A stretch of DNA of 64,000 nt, taken from Patiria miniata (taxonomy: Eukaryota; Echinodermata; Asteroidea; Valvatida; Asterinidae). The DNA is taken from the NCBI RefSeq assembly GCF_015706575.1, contig NW_024037076.1, forward strand, positions 3,692,777 to 3,756,776. Direction: 5' to 3'. Within the stretch, counting starts at the first letter, position 1. Every line of letters begins with the position of its first letter. Positions 1 through 13,200 of this stretch are shown piece by piece. Made by a program: the position numbers and the translations under genes. The notes beneath the pieces were generated by a model that had not been told where the DNA came from, searched no databases, and saw nothing but the letters and a program-made list of their open reading frames with translations.

Positions 1-119
1 GTTCAAATGTGTCAAAAAATATCAGAATGTCACTTTTGAGTGTCATTTAGTCAGCCGACTGGGTCAACGATTTCGATCAACAAAATAGCTCTAGTTATAC
101 AACAATAAGGCCCTCTGGT

Positions 120-600
120 AAACAATCCTTATAATGGAGATTGACGTACGTGTCGCGTGTATTGCGTGATGTGGCGCACAACGCAGATGTACCAGTGTAG
201 TTTGAATTTAGGACCATGAAATACGGACTCACGGAGTAGTATTGACCTATCGCGGTGGAATGGCCTTAGGATCACGTCAACGCAGCTTGTGAAATATTGT
301 CCAATAATATATAAATGGAAGTGAAACGCGCAAAATCCGGGACAAACAAACCTTAGTGTACAAAAACTCCATAGGGTTGTCTAAGGGGCGTGGCTAACTT
401 GCAAAACGGAGATAGGTCAGTTGCACATACATGTATGTGAGGATCGTGAATGTTCAACCAATAAAACGGTGCTGGCACCGGATTGCATAGGATCCAAATT
501 TCATGTGACCAGCCAGCCATGTCTTTTGTCAATCGTTTAAGACCTTGTCACAAGATGGGCTCTCGACCAATAGGAATGGGTAAACTGTCTTGAGTACGGT
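120..600 (+). repeat. Dispersed repeat family A, copy 1
   Basis: It shares ordered blocks with 2055-2340: GGAGATTGACG, TTTGAATTTAG.AC, GTTCAACCAAT, GTCTTT.TCAATCG and GGGCTCTCGACCAATAGGAAT. Fragments recur near 21230-21290 (reverse) and 58900-59000. No coding capacity was seen. Confidence 0.6.
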
Positions 601-633
601 TTATTGCACTCTCAAAGCAAGAAAAGCAATGTT

Positions 634-1153
634 TTAAAGGGAACATACAACATTGGCAAACATGGAAAAATACAACTACCAAGTTTTAACAAAATACCTC
701 ACTAGGATGTTGGTAAATGACAGTCTAAAGCACCCTGTAAAATTATGGCACCTGGTGTGAAGTCATTTTCAAGAAAATGGTATTTTTGTAAAAATTTCCA
801 ACGGTGGTCGGCCGACCACTTTTGGAAAAACCTTACTATTTTTTCAACTACTGCTCCAAATCCACCTTCTTTTTTTTTCACTCCAAATTTTGTTTGCTAT
901 TGGTTACATGTTCACCTGCGAGTGCAGGCCAGCTAGACGGGTTCCCTTACCTATATTTTCCGGCTTCTATAAATTGATCCATTTTATCTTTAGTGGAGTC
1001 AGGGAACCAGACTACTCCACCATTTGAGTGTTTCTTGGTTTTTTCCCAGCATTTTTGAACACAAAACTTCAAACATGTATCTATTATATTAACCCCTGAA
1101 ATAGTTCATTTCTGGAAATTTCAGCAAAAGCCAATGATGCATATTCCCTTTAA
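634..1153 (+). mobile_element. TTAA-flanked MITE family B, copy 1
   Basis: About 520 bp, flanked by TTAA at 634-637 and 1150-1153, with ends AGGGAACATACAACATT and ATGCATATTCCCT. It contains the family's internal palindrome GGTCGGCCGACC and conserved TGGCACCTGGTGTG and CAGGGAACCAGACTAC blocks. It has no open frame of note and ends 19 bp before an ANAPC5 exon. Confidence 0.8.
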
Positions 1154-1172
1154 TTCCAATTTTTCTCCACAG

Positions 1173-1252
1173 AGTTCTGATATGGAGTTCCAAGACCTGA
1201 TGATAAAAGTGAAGGAAATCGATGAGGAATTAAGCAAAGATTTAGTTGAGAC
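1173..1252 (+). CDS. ANAPC5: ANAPC5 exon (first in window)
   Basis: The acceptor is the CTCCACAG ending at 1172 and the donor is GTGAGT at 1253. It reads SSDMEFQDLMIKVKEIDEE and onward, an acidic helical segment ahead of the first conserved APC5 block. It ends in phase 2, which fits the next exon exactly. This is the least conserved part of the family, so the call leans on phase and splice signals. A family-B MITE ends only 19 bp upstream of it. Confidence 0.72.
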
Positions 1253-4200
1253 GTGAGTTCCTTATTATTTCATAAAATTATTATATTTTCCTTCACTTTA
1301 CAATCTCAGTAAACAAAATCTAATGGTAAGCACCTGAGAGTAACACGATGACTTGAGTGAAATGGCGACTTATAAAAGCCGACTTAGAAATAAAAAATTC
1401 AGTGGAAATGCATTACCGACAATCAGGACTTCAGTCAGACGGCCGACTTGAGCGATTTGACGAGTTGTACCTGTACGATGTTGGTTTAGCCGGAGTTGAA
1501 TGTACTCATGAATAACAAATTTATTTTAGGAGCATTGACTTAATGCCAGTTCATACTTCATGCGAATGCGAATTCGATACGAATTTGACGCGAATTTGAC
1601 GCTGAAGTTGAAATGTTTTCAACTTTTACGATGTCACCCATTCGCATTCGCGCAATCTATGACTGGCCTATAGTCAACAAGAAATGGCTTGGTGGAGAAT
1701 GTGCTGTGGCTTGCATGCATTTTGCTTGTTATTAATGAGGGAATAAATGTGTGCTCCGGAGGTTTTTATCACTCGTTTAATACCGCTTAGAGTCTGGGTG
1801 CTGATAATTACCCGAGCCGGAGGCGAGGGTAATTATCAGCACCCAGACTCTAAGCGGTATTAAACAGAGTGATAAATACCGACCGAGCACATATTTATTC
1901 CCATTCATAAATACCTTATCGGTAAAAAAATATCAAATAATTCGTTCAAAAAATCCCGATTTTCTTCAACAAGTTCACTTCATGCTTTTTGAAACATCCC
2001 TCTAGCAAAATAATGGAGTGTTCAGCTGGCGAGTAAGATGTAAACAACCCTTTTATGGAGATTGACGCGCGCGTAAGATGTTCTGCGCGATGTCACGCAG
2101 AACGCACCTGGGGCGTTGCGTTTTGAATTTAGAACTATAAAATTCTGACTCGCTTGTAGTGTTGCGCATGCCTACGTGAGGATTGTGAACGTTCAACCAA
2201 TGAAATGGTAAGAGGCACTGGATTTTTAGGAGTCCACATTTTATTGTGACACTGGAAAAGTGTTTAAGACCAGCTAGCCATGTCTTTATCATCCGTTTAA
2301 TACCGGCCACGTGACGGGCTCTCGACCAATAGGAATAGCTAAACTGTCTGAGGTATTTATGAATAATGTGTAAATGTCATTTACTACTCGCAGGTATTTC
2401 TCTTTGAGTTCTCGGGTTGAAAAATCAACTGCCCGCCCAGGCCTACATTGACAAACTATTTCTAGATATTTTTGTGAATATTATTGCCAAAACCATATGT
2501 ACATGTAGGTTGAGATTTTAAGGTTTGCATGGTGGAAAGATACTAAGACAAGTTTGCGGTAGCACCATGTGAATAGATCTCTTTTGTGAGTATGTGTGGT
2601 TCTGAAAAGAACCGGAGGGACTCTGGTTCTTTTCAGAACCACACATACTCACAAAAGAGATTTATTCACATGGTGCTACCGCAAACTTGTCTTTACTTAT
2701 GTAGGTTATTTCTTTAACAGCGAAAAGGACTGGCCGCAGAGATGGCAGCTTGGATTAAATATTTTGTTATTTAATTTTTTTGTCATTCCTATTGTTCTGA
2801 AGCTTGAGTTCCATCAATACGTCGGGACTCTCAGCGCTTGCAGACTTTGTTCTGTCACTACACAAGCTATTGGACAGTAACAACGGCCAATCACCCGTCC
2901 ACAGACATAGCATCCTCGGTGAGTATTCTAAAAAAACAAAAACACAAGTTTGAAATTATCTCGGAAGCTACGGGCCAATGATTTTGTGTTCGTGTGTACC
3001 TTCTGCCTAGTATGTATGAGAAGCACTCAACCAAAAAAGAAAGTCCCCCCTTCCAATATTGTTTTGTCTAACTCAAAACCTACTGAGCACCTCTCGCTCA
3101 AATAACAACCAATCAGTACAGAAATTCCTTAGCAATCCAGCCATACTCTTTGTTTGGTCCAAAAACAGTTGCACTTTTGTTTACGTGCAAGTTGCGGTTC
3201 ACACTCACCTTGCACGTATCCGAAAATGCAACTTTTTTTTGGTACGATTTGTCATCAATTGCATAATTTTGTACACATTATCACTGTTTTGGGCCAAACA
3301 AAGAATATGGCTGGATTGCTAAGAAATTTCTGTACCGATCAGTTGTAATTTGAGCAAGATGTGCCCAGTAGTTTTCGAGTTAGACAAAAAGTATTAAGGG
3401 GGGGGGACTTTCTTTTTTTGGTTGAGTGTAGATGGCACTCTTTCACTGGCATAGGATAAAGGATTTCCCATTTGTTGAACGTCACAATGCAAACCTGACC
3501 CCGATCGCACCCAAACCTCATCAAATGTCTAAAGCTTTCCGACTGAATCCCTCTGTACTGCACACCTCGACATACATTTGTGGCATAATTATATTTCTAT
3601 GAGCTCTTGCAATGGATTTACTGTAAACCAAGATGAATATCATTAAAAAAATACCAGATTGTTCAGTCCCAGTTTGGACCACAGAATCCACGCCTACAAA
3701 AATCACACGCCTAGTAAAATCACACGCCTATAGAAAAATCCAGGTGTGCTTTTTCCCACACGCCTATTTTTCAAATCAGAAGGTACTAAAAATGTAATGA
3801 TAGTGTTCATTTTTTAGGGGAGGGGTATTTTCGTTACAGAAAATTGCAGAAGAAAAAAGTCTGTTAGTTGCACAATCCTGCCATAAGCTAGTCTGAAAAT
3901 ATGTACCATATTTTCAGCACAGTACATTATTTTTTTATCATTTAACAGGTATTTTCATTCGGCGCATGGTCCTGTCATACGACAAGCTGTCGTTTGACCA
4001 AGTTTCATCGTTGTACAAGAATCTCAAGGTCTACCTCAGTGGACTAGACGGTCATCTGACCGAGGGGGAACGCAGCCAGGCCATGATGGACGTCAGCACA
4101 GTTGACGACGGGGGGACAATGACCAAAGACGAACTGGACGGCTCAAAACCCGAAAATGGACAAGTACAAAGGTGAGGGTCAAAATCAAAACGAAAAACGC

Positions 4201-7200
4201 CGCGGCTGTAGTTACGGCAGTCAACCATCTGGCTCCCTGACCTGACAATATTTGATATCAGGATCTCTTGGTCTCGGAACCAGACTATCAACCTAATGGT
4301 TCTCTGACTTACATGTAATTCTTTGGCATGGGTGGCTAGTGCGTAAAATGCTTGCCTCTCACCACTGTGGCCCGGGTTCGATTCCCGGCTCGGACCATAT
4401 GTGAGTAGAGTTGTGCGTTGGTTCTCTCCTGTGCCACAAGGGTTTTTCTCAGGGCCCTCCGGTTTTCCTCCCTCCGTAAAAATCAACACTTTCGATCTCT
4501 GGCTGTGTCCGTGCCAGACATGGGTCCAATGGCAGCAGCCCAAGGCACCTTTAGAAGCCTGCGGCTCGACCACGTTGTAGCCGCGTCCTTCGCAATTCAA
4601 CTTCTCAGCTGCAAGTAAGGATGAGTAGCCTCCCGAATTATTATTCAGGTATATCATTGGCGTATTATGTATTCCAGGGCAGGCACTTTGCACCTTCCAT
4701 CCCAGCGAGTCTTCAATCGTCAGCAGGCCGAGTCATTCATTGCACAACAGGCCCGCCTGCTGCAGAACGACGACGCTAGGGCCCTCGACCCAAGCACGCT
4801 ACAAGAGCAAATCGCGGCCCTCAGAGACTCTAATCCTGACCTGGCTGAAACGGTAAATTTGAAAATCTTCTTTGTTTCTTGCGCTGTCCACTCCTACAGT
4901 CTTGTTAAACTTAACCCTAAAAGGGCCGGGTTAGTTTGACCATCTCTCAGCCGGTGGGGGGGGGGGGGGGGGGGGCACCCCCCCCCCCAAGATCTCGGCC
5001 ATCGAGTGACGAAAAATTTTGAAACTCGGTACATGCATAGAGCATCTCATCATAAACTTACCCAAGAATTTTCATGACTATAGGGTTTTGGAATTATGGC
5101 TAATTAATTATTCATATATGCAAATGGTAATCCTGCTCTTTGTACACGACGTATATGGGAAAATTCAGTTTTCCGGAAAATTTTTCGCCTTGCGGCAACC
5201 CGTGGTCTGATTTTTATTTTTTGGGTGTCAAAAGATGCGCAAGGCTTGAGGCTAAAAAGTCATAATAGCTCAGGTCACGAAATTATTTTTTTTTTAAGGC
5301 TATCGCGGAAAAAGTGGAGGGGGAGGGGCGGATTCCGCCCCCCTCCCCAGCCCTTTTAGGGTTAAAGGGCCCGTAAAGTGAATTTTTCTCAGGAACACAT
5401 TTTGTGCAACTTTTTGTTCCTCTTAAATGTATGAACATTATTTGACATCCATTTTTGGTTATTTTTACTTCTTATCAAGTCCACTTCACAAAGCTAACTT
5501 CGCTTCAGCCATCATTATTTTTACTGAAAAGTGCACTTCTTTAAACCTTTCTGGACAACTGAGGATGCAGTTTCTGTGATGTCATTTCAGGAAGACACTG
5601 TTCAGTTAGGGTGGTTTGTGTTCAAGTTGTGAACCCAAAATTTGCTAATTGAAGACATTTGTGAGAAAGACTTGCTCATTGGCTTACTGTACCATGTACT
5701 ACATGTAGTGTACTACGCATTTTTGGAAATTACCTTCTTTGATTGTTTTCTTCAAAATGACAGCATGCCAGAAAGAATAATTTCACAGGGAGTGTAGTGC
5801 CAATACTATCTTTAAACCAAGTATACATTTAAACAATAATTTTGTCGGTTACTTTTCGGATAGCTGCAAATCATATACTCTAAAAGGACATACTAAAGTC
5901 TAAGAGAGAAAAGGAAAGTCACTTGTTAAAAGAGGTACCCTTTTGCAAATATACGTAACTTTAAAGGTACAGTCCATCGTTTGTAATTTGTGCATTTTGT
6001 TCGTTTGAAGCAACAAACTTGCTCAAAATCTAAAGAAGGGTATTGAACAACTAACCTGATGAAGTTTCAGAGCAGCTTCAGCTGTATATTCCCAGAAAAA
6101 CAGCATTCTAGGATCTCGATTTCAAATCCAAAGTTGCTGAATCATGTTTTGAATTGGGCCTGAATTCAGCGTCCGAGACATGTTCTCAATGAGCCGATTG
6201 CAGCTAAGTGATGTCGCACACTGATCCGACGAATTATAGCAATTGTGCGCATGTACGTCATGCCAATGCTTGCGCGCGCTTCGCCGCAAAACAAAACGAG
6301 CTACTAATTTAAGTTTCCTACGGTGCATCTTAAGAAGCACCGTTGGAAAGGCCTTCTTTTGTTGATTTCTTCAAAATGACAGCTTTCCAGAAATAAGAAT
6401 TTCACAGGGAGTTTAGTCCCCTTATTATCTCTCAACCAAGTACATTTTTCAACAAGAATTACGCCAGTTACTTTTTGGATAGCTGCAAATGATGGACTCC
6501 AGCTTTAAAGTTTTGGCTAAATGTGGTAATAAAAAAAATTTGGTGGGCAAGTTGGCGGCTAAAACTCCAGGTGGGCTAGGTTAACGTTAAACACACAATT
6601 TTTTTCCGGCCTTAGCATGAAAAGCTGCTTGTGTTCTACACAACCTTCGAGGACCGATACACAAAGGGGAGAACAACAGATCCTTTCAGTCATCGGGCGT
6701 TGGGTCTTTTGTTCAAAACGGTCCTCTGTAGTAGGTTCGTGTGCTTAGTCTATGGGAGAGTGTTATATTACAGGGACAAAGGGAAACACAATGCATTGTC
6801 CTCGAGAGTATAGTAAAACAAGAGTGTCTGTGCTAAGAAGTGTCTCAAAAAATTGCTTTGGAATTACAGCATTTTCTGTCCTATCTGAACGGCCTTCGAC
6901 TGAGTGATTTCTGCGGCGCCACCGACAGTCTTCACAGCTACTTTGACCACCTCTTGCCCAGGGTAAACGAGAGTAACAACAACCGGGATGAGGGGACCAG
7001 CAAGAGTTTCCGCTACGCTGCGCTCAATCTGGCCGCCATGCACTGTACATTTGGCCACAGGTAAAGGCTGGTTACCAACTAAACCAATTTCACCTTGAAA
7101 TTTACAAATGTTGTGACTGTTGTTGAGGCGCTTGTGATGGATCACAAGCAATCACAAGTCCTGTGTTTTTATTACCTATACTAGTGCAGTGGCCGTTGAA

Positions 7201-10200
7201 ATTGTGCCTATTCAGAAGGGGCAATTGAGAACTGGTCATGCAAACAACGCACACGATTCACAGGTTGACAAACACTCATAGGTTGAACGCACACTTTGAC
7301 ATGTCGCCATCCTCTGGCACTGACATTCACTCATACTGGACAATGCTGTTGCCCTAAATACATTTTTTATTCCTTGTGACTCTGGAACGCCGAAATAGTT
7401 GATTGGAGGTAGTTTTTATCCTCCAGGCTTTTAAGCTAGACAGGGGGATATTGCGATTGCCTATTTCTTCTGTATGTCCGTGTGTGTGTTCCAGTTCACT
7501 GTAAGTTGAAAGGTGGTCTGTGGAGAGAAAGTCGATGCCGAAAAAATCCTTTCCAATATGGATATTTACGAGGTCTCTGGAGAGATACTAATGACTCTAA
7601 CATATGTTAGTCCGGTGTGTTACCGAAATTGGGACCTGCTGGTTGGACAATCAATGCTGTCACTCAAAATTGTCCTTACTGACTGCCCCTACATGTATAC
7701 AAACTGGCAGGACGCCAGGGGGATCGCGCAAGTTTTACTTGCAGTATTTTGTAAAATTTTGAAATCGCTAGTTCACGTTTTTTTTCAGGGACGAAGCACT
7801 GTTGGCATTGAAGGAAGCGATCCGGATAGCGCATGAGAGGAACGATAACGTTTGCCTTCAACACGCCCTGGTAGGTGTCATTTACTCATTTATAATTTGC
7901 AGGCGTGCAATATTTCCTTAGATCAGCTGATTTTCTGTTGTGCACTTACCTTCTATACCAGGTTTGAACCTGCGACCTCCGGTTTGTTGCTCCGGTGCTC
8001 TACTAACTGAGCTATCGAGACCCACGGTAGCTGTACCCCAATTTATCAATGTCTTTGTTCAAGGGGTGCTAGTCAGAAGCCTTCCACATGCTATGAGCCA
8101 GGGATCACACCCTATCAAACCCGCAATACCAGCAACATTTAGAAATGCTACAAAGCTGGGAGAAAGCAAACGGGGATCACTCCGGTAGGATACATTTGGA
8201 AACCACCAACATAGGGCTTGATAGCTCAGTTGGTAGAGCACCGGAACGGCAGTCCGGAGGTCGCAGGTTCAAACCCCGCCCCAGTCAATTTCTTTGCTCA
8301 ACTTTATAATTGTTATAAAATGTGGATAGGTTTTGGGACAGTTACGGTTTGCAGTGTGGTTGCTTCTTTGCAGGGTTGGTTGTATCGTCTAGAAAAGATG
8401 AACGGGGAGGATGTCTCGTACCTTCTCGATCGTTCCATTACTCGCTCAGATGCCTTGAACCTGCCAGTGAGTAATATACAAATACAATGTGGTTTGAGAG
8501 GTAGTACGATGAAAGTACCGGTAGCTGATTTGACTTCCTCGCAACACGAAACGGAGGAAATTATTTTATTTTGTAACATTCTAGACACATCGTTGAAGGA
8601 TGGAGTTATTATTATTATTATTATTATTATTAATCATTTCTGGTAATGAAACCAAGGATTCATCAAAAGCGCCCTAGGCACTGTAGCTCGCAAGCCTGAA
8701 GAAACCTGTGGAGAGAAGACAATGAGAAGAAATTACAGTTTTAGAGGTGGGAGGAAAAGCCCAGAAAAATATTCTGGGAAAAACCCACGGAACCAGGCAG
8801 GGACTGAAAACCCAATCCACATATTGGCCCAGGCGAGATTCGAACCCGGGTCACAGCAGTGGAAGGCGAGGAAAGTACCGCTACGCCAACCTGAACTCTA
8901 AACTAAGATAAAATGTGTTCTGACAAAATGAAACAAGCTCAATCAAGTGTTAAAGATGTGATGCCATCAAGCTACATTCAGTCGTTTGTCGACCCTGGTC
9001 AAAAAAAATTATTACAGATTTCAAAAGAGCACAATCTCAGCATTGCTGCTGTGAAAACTGCATGCTGATGCCATCTTTAGTTTAAAAAATTATGGAAGTC
9101 GGAACACCAAGAAATGTGATGAACTGGCCCTATTTTGGCCTGTTTCTCCACATAAAAATTTCCGAACAACGACTCATTTAGCTTGATCGCATCACATATG
9201 TGGTTCTTTTTGGTTTTGTAGAAGCAAAATTAAGGATTAAGATTTTCGAAGCCTTGGAAACGCTTTTGTATCATAAGAAAAATATCTACTGAAATTTGGA
9301 CAGATATATATTTTTTTTAAATTTTCACTTTTCCAACTTTGTTTTTTTACTTCAGTATCTGACTTCTCTGGGAATTCAAAATTTTGCCCAGCACAAGGCT
9401 CTCAGTTCCACTGATCCTGCAAGGTAAGATAAAATATCAATTAAAAAAACCCAATAATTTTACTCTTTGAAATGCTAGAATTAGTTTATGTTGTGGCGGT
9501 GCTGTTGTGGCGATGCTCAAGGCAAATCTGGGATATTCACTCAAATGGCACACAATAACAAACATTTTTATACATGTTACACGTCGTAACTCGGGTTGCA
9601 ACGCCTCGTAGCGCTTCGTGTAATCGGGTGCTGCCCCCTAAACAAGCGCTTTGAAGCATCGCAGCCCGAGTTACGACGTGTAACATGTCGCAGCTCGTAA
9701 GGCGTCGTATGGTCCATTTAACAAAACTTGCGATGTGGTGCATACGTCGTAAGTTCCTTGTCAACGGCTTACAACACGTCGCGAGTTACACGTCGCAGCT
9801 CGTAACGCGTCGTATGCTCCATTTAACAAAACTTGCGATGTGGTGAATACGTCATAAGTTCCTTGACAACGGCTTACAACACGTCGCGAGTTACACGTCA
9901 CAGCTCGGAACGCGTCGTATGTTCCATTTCACAATACTTGTGATGTGGTGAACGCGTCCTAAGTTCAATGACAACGGCTTACAACATGTTGCAAGTTACA
10001 CGTCGCAGCTCGCAACACGTCGTATGCTCCATTTAACAAAACTTGCGATGTGGTGAACATGTCGTAAGTTCCTTGACAACGGCTTACAACACGTCGCAAG
10101 TTACACGTCGCAGCTCGTAACACGTCGCATGCTCCATTTAACAAAACTAGCGATGTGGTGAACACGTCGTAAGTTCCTTGACAGCGGCTTACAACACGTC

Positions 10201-13200
10201 GCGAGTTACACGTCGCAGCTCGTAACGCGTCGTATGCTCCATTTAACAAAACTTGCTATGTGGTGAATACGTCGTAAGTTTCTTGACAACGGCTTATAAC
10301 ACGTCACGAGTTACACGTCGCAGCTCGTAACACGTCGTATGCTCCATTTAACAAAACTTGTGATGTCGTGACTACATCGTAAGTTCCTTGACAACGGCTT
10401 ATAACACGTCGCGAGTTACACGTCGCAGCTCGTAACGCGTCGTATGTTCCATTTAACAAAACTTGCGATGTGGTGAATACGTCGTAAGTTCCTTGACAAC
10501 GGCTTACAACACGTCGCAAGTTACACGTCGCAGCTCGTAACACGTCACATGCTCCATTTAACAAAACTAGCGATGTGGTGAACACGTCGTAAGTTCCTTG
10601 ACAGCGGCTTACAACACGTCGCGAGTTACACGTCGCAGCTCGTAACGCGTCGTATGCTCCATTTAACAAAACTTGCTATGTGGTGAATACGTCGTAAGTT
10701 CCTTGACAACGGCTTATAACACGTCACGAGTTACACGTCGCAGCTCGTAACACGTCGTATGCTCCATTTAACAAAACTTGTGATGTCGTGACTACATCGT
10801 AAGTTCCTTGACAACGGCTTATAACACGTCGCGAGTTACACGTCGCAGCTCGTAACGCGTCGTATGTTCCATTTAACAAAACTTGCGATGTGGTGAATAC
10901 GTCGTAAGTTCCTTGACAACGGCTTACAACACGTCGCGAGTTACACGTCGCAGCTCGTAACACGTCGTATGCTCCATTTAACAAAACTTGCGATGTGGTG
11001 AACACGTCGTAAGTTTCTTGTCAACGGCTTACAACATGTCACAAGTTAGGCCGTGTCTAGTGGTCATCGCAAAATAAGAAGCGTCCTTTTTTTTAGCCAG
11101 TTTCATGCGACAAAAATTACATAAATGAGACTATAATACTGAGACAAAAAACAGAAAATGCCTTGAAGAATTATGAACTTGCCTGGAATATTGCAGTTGA
11201 AATTTCAAAGTAGCTATACAGTCCACCGAGAGCTTGTTTTCCTTTAAAGCTGCATCACATGTCCGCCATTTTGTTTTTCGTTTTAAAAACTTATCAAGAT
11301 GAGATCCGACGACAATTTGTTGAATATCAGACGACTATTTACTGTACTCTGAATAAATACATATAACAGTCACCGAGTTGTGCTATAAATACACCTACAA
11401 CGCGTCGCTCTTGCGACATGTTTTGTGAAATGGATCGCAGGACACGTCGCAGCTGCGGCGCATCGTAGGGATAGGACGCGTCGCAGCATTGCGATGCATT
11501 ATAAGTTACGATGAGTTTCATGAAATCGGGAGCTGAGTTGCCAAACAAAATGATTCCACAAATTTGATTTATAACTACATGAAAACTTAATATTCGAAAA
11601 GCGATACACTGTAAGATCGACTGTTGCGTGCTGTCTTTCAGAACAACTGTGATCCAGTGGTTATGGTGTTCGACTTGTGCCATGGTACGTGGGTTCAAAC
11701 CCTGATGGGGAACAATCATAGAGCTATATTAAATTACTAGAGCGCTAACTTCGTGTACAAAGTAATGCCTGCTGGGCGCATCCATGTTTGTGCACAAACC
11801 TATGGAGACCTAGAAATTGTGTACGGCTTTTGTACGGCTATTTGCATATCTGCGTTTGTATTCCATACCGGTGCGTTATCGAAGCCAATACGCCCAAAAC
11901 CGAAACGCACGATCAGCAAATGAGCGTGTCATTTTGCTCTACACAAACTGCGCAAGGCCTGCGCGTATTCGCTGCAGATGCTTTTTGCCATCACTTTTTT
12001 TTTAACCGTCAATGACGCGCTTAGGTTGTTTGCATATGTTCTACTTGGACGTTGCATGTAGAGTAACCTTTCAAAATTCAATCCATCTAATTTCATTATG
12101 TTCTACAAACACGCACATGAATCCAAAATGTCTGCGCCCAGGACGGCTTCAAAGCGTCTCCGCGCGCAGAATGGCGAGTTAGCGCTCTAGTAATTTAATA
12201 TAGCTCTGTGGGAACAAGGTTGTTGTGTTCTTGGGCAAGGTGCTTTACTACGTTTGCCTCTTACCACTCAGGTGTAGAAATGGGCACCTGTGAGAGTAGA
12301 GATGGAGTTCATAATCTGAACCTTGTGTTTTATTTTTTCCAGTGTGTTCGAGTACCTGGCCAAGAGTGACATGCTCAACTGCAAACACAACCAGCCCCAA
12401 CTGGTTCAAACCAGTTTGGCCCAGCAGAGCGCCCTCTGGCAGATGTATGGTCACAGGTGAGGCACACTTGCCAAACTTGGGTTCTGTCTGCAGCTGTGGC
12501 TCAGGCTCATATTTGTGCGTCCCCAACTTCAAGAATCTAGCGCAATATTGGTCCACTTTCTGCATTAGCAATATGTTATCCTGTATTAAAAATAGGGTCT
12601 AATTGTGTGACGTCAGAGTACCACATGGCCATCCGGTTTGGAGTAATTGCAAAATACCCCGCCACTCGGAAATACACCCCTAAATTCTCTGGCTACGAGG
12701 TTGGAATCACTGGAAAAGAAACAATTCAAGTCCATGCCAGCTACGCGGATACTGAGTGGGGGTCCATTATTTGAGAAAGAAGCAACACAAAAGGAATGGG
12801 AGTTGCTGAAAAAAAATTCTAAGTCCAAACCAACCACCCTGTTGGCGGCTACGCGGATACGGAGTGGGAGTCCCCTTGAATATGCTTGAGAACGAAGCAA
12901 CACAAAAGGAATGGGAGTTGCTGAAAACATTCTAAGTCCAAACCAACTACCCTGTTGCCGGCTACGCGGTTATGAAGTGGGAGTGCAATGGAGCATGACG
13001 CATAGTACATACAAGTAGCGCAGAGAATGTTTATTGAGGTCAACCAACCGTGACCTCGTAGCCGGCTACGAGGTGGATAGATCGAGTGGCGGGGTATTCT
13101 GCAATTGTGCCTCCGGTTTCCCCTTGATCAGTCACCATTGCAGGAGACAAGCCTTAGGTTAGCAACCATGGCGTGCGTTGTAAACTAGACAGTAGGGCTT

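Noticed and set aside
4052-4693. Minus-strand open frame of 213 codons
   Set aside because: It runs antisense across two firm ANAPC5 exons and a SINE; no family similarity was recognised.
8217-8288. Functional tRNA-Ala gene
   Set aside because: The acceptor stem does not pair, and related sequences occur elsewhere as repeats.
9965-11005. Antisense open frames of 93-121 codons in the satellite
   Set aside because: They repeat a 35-residue string because the monomer length is a multiple of three. No start, splice context or domain supports a gene.
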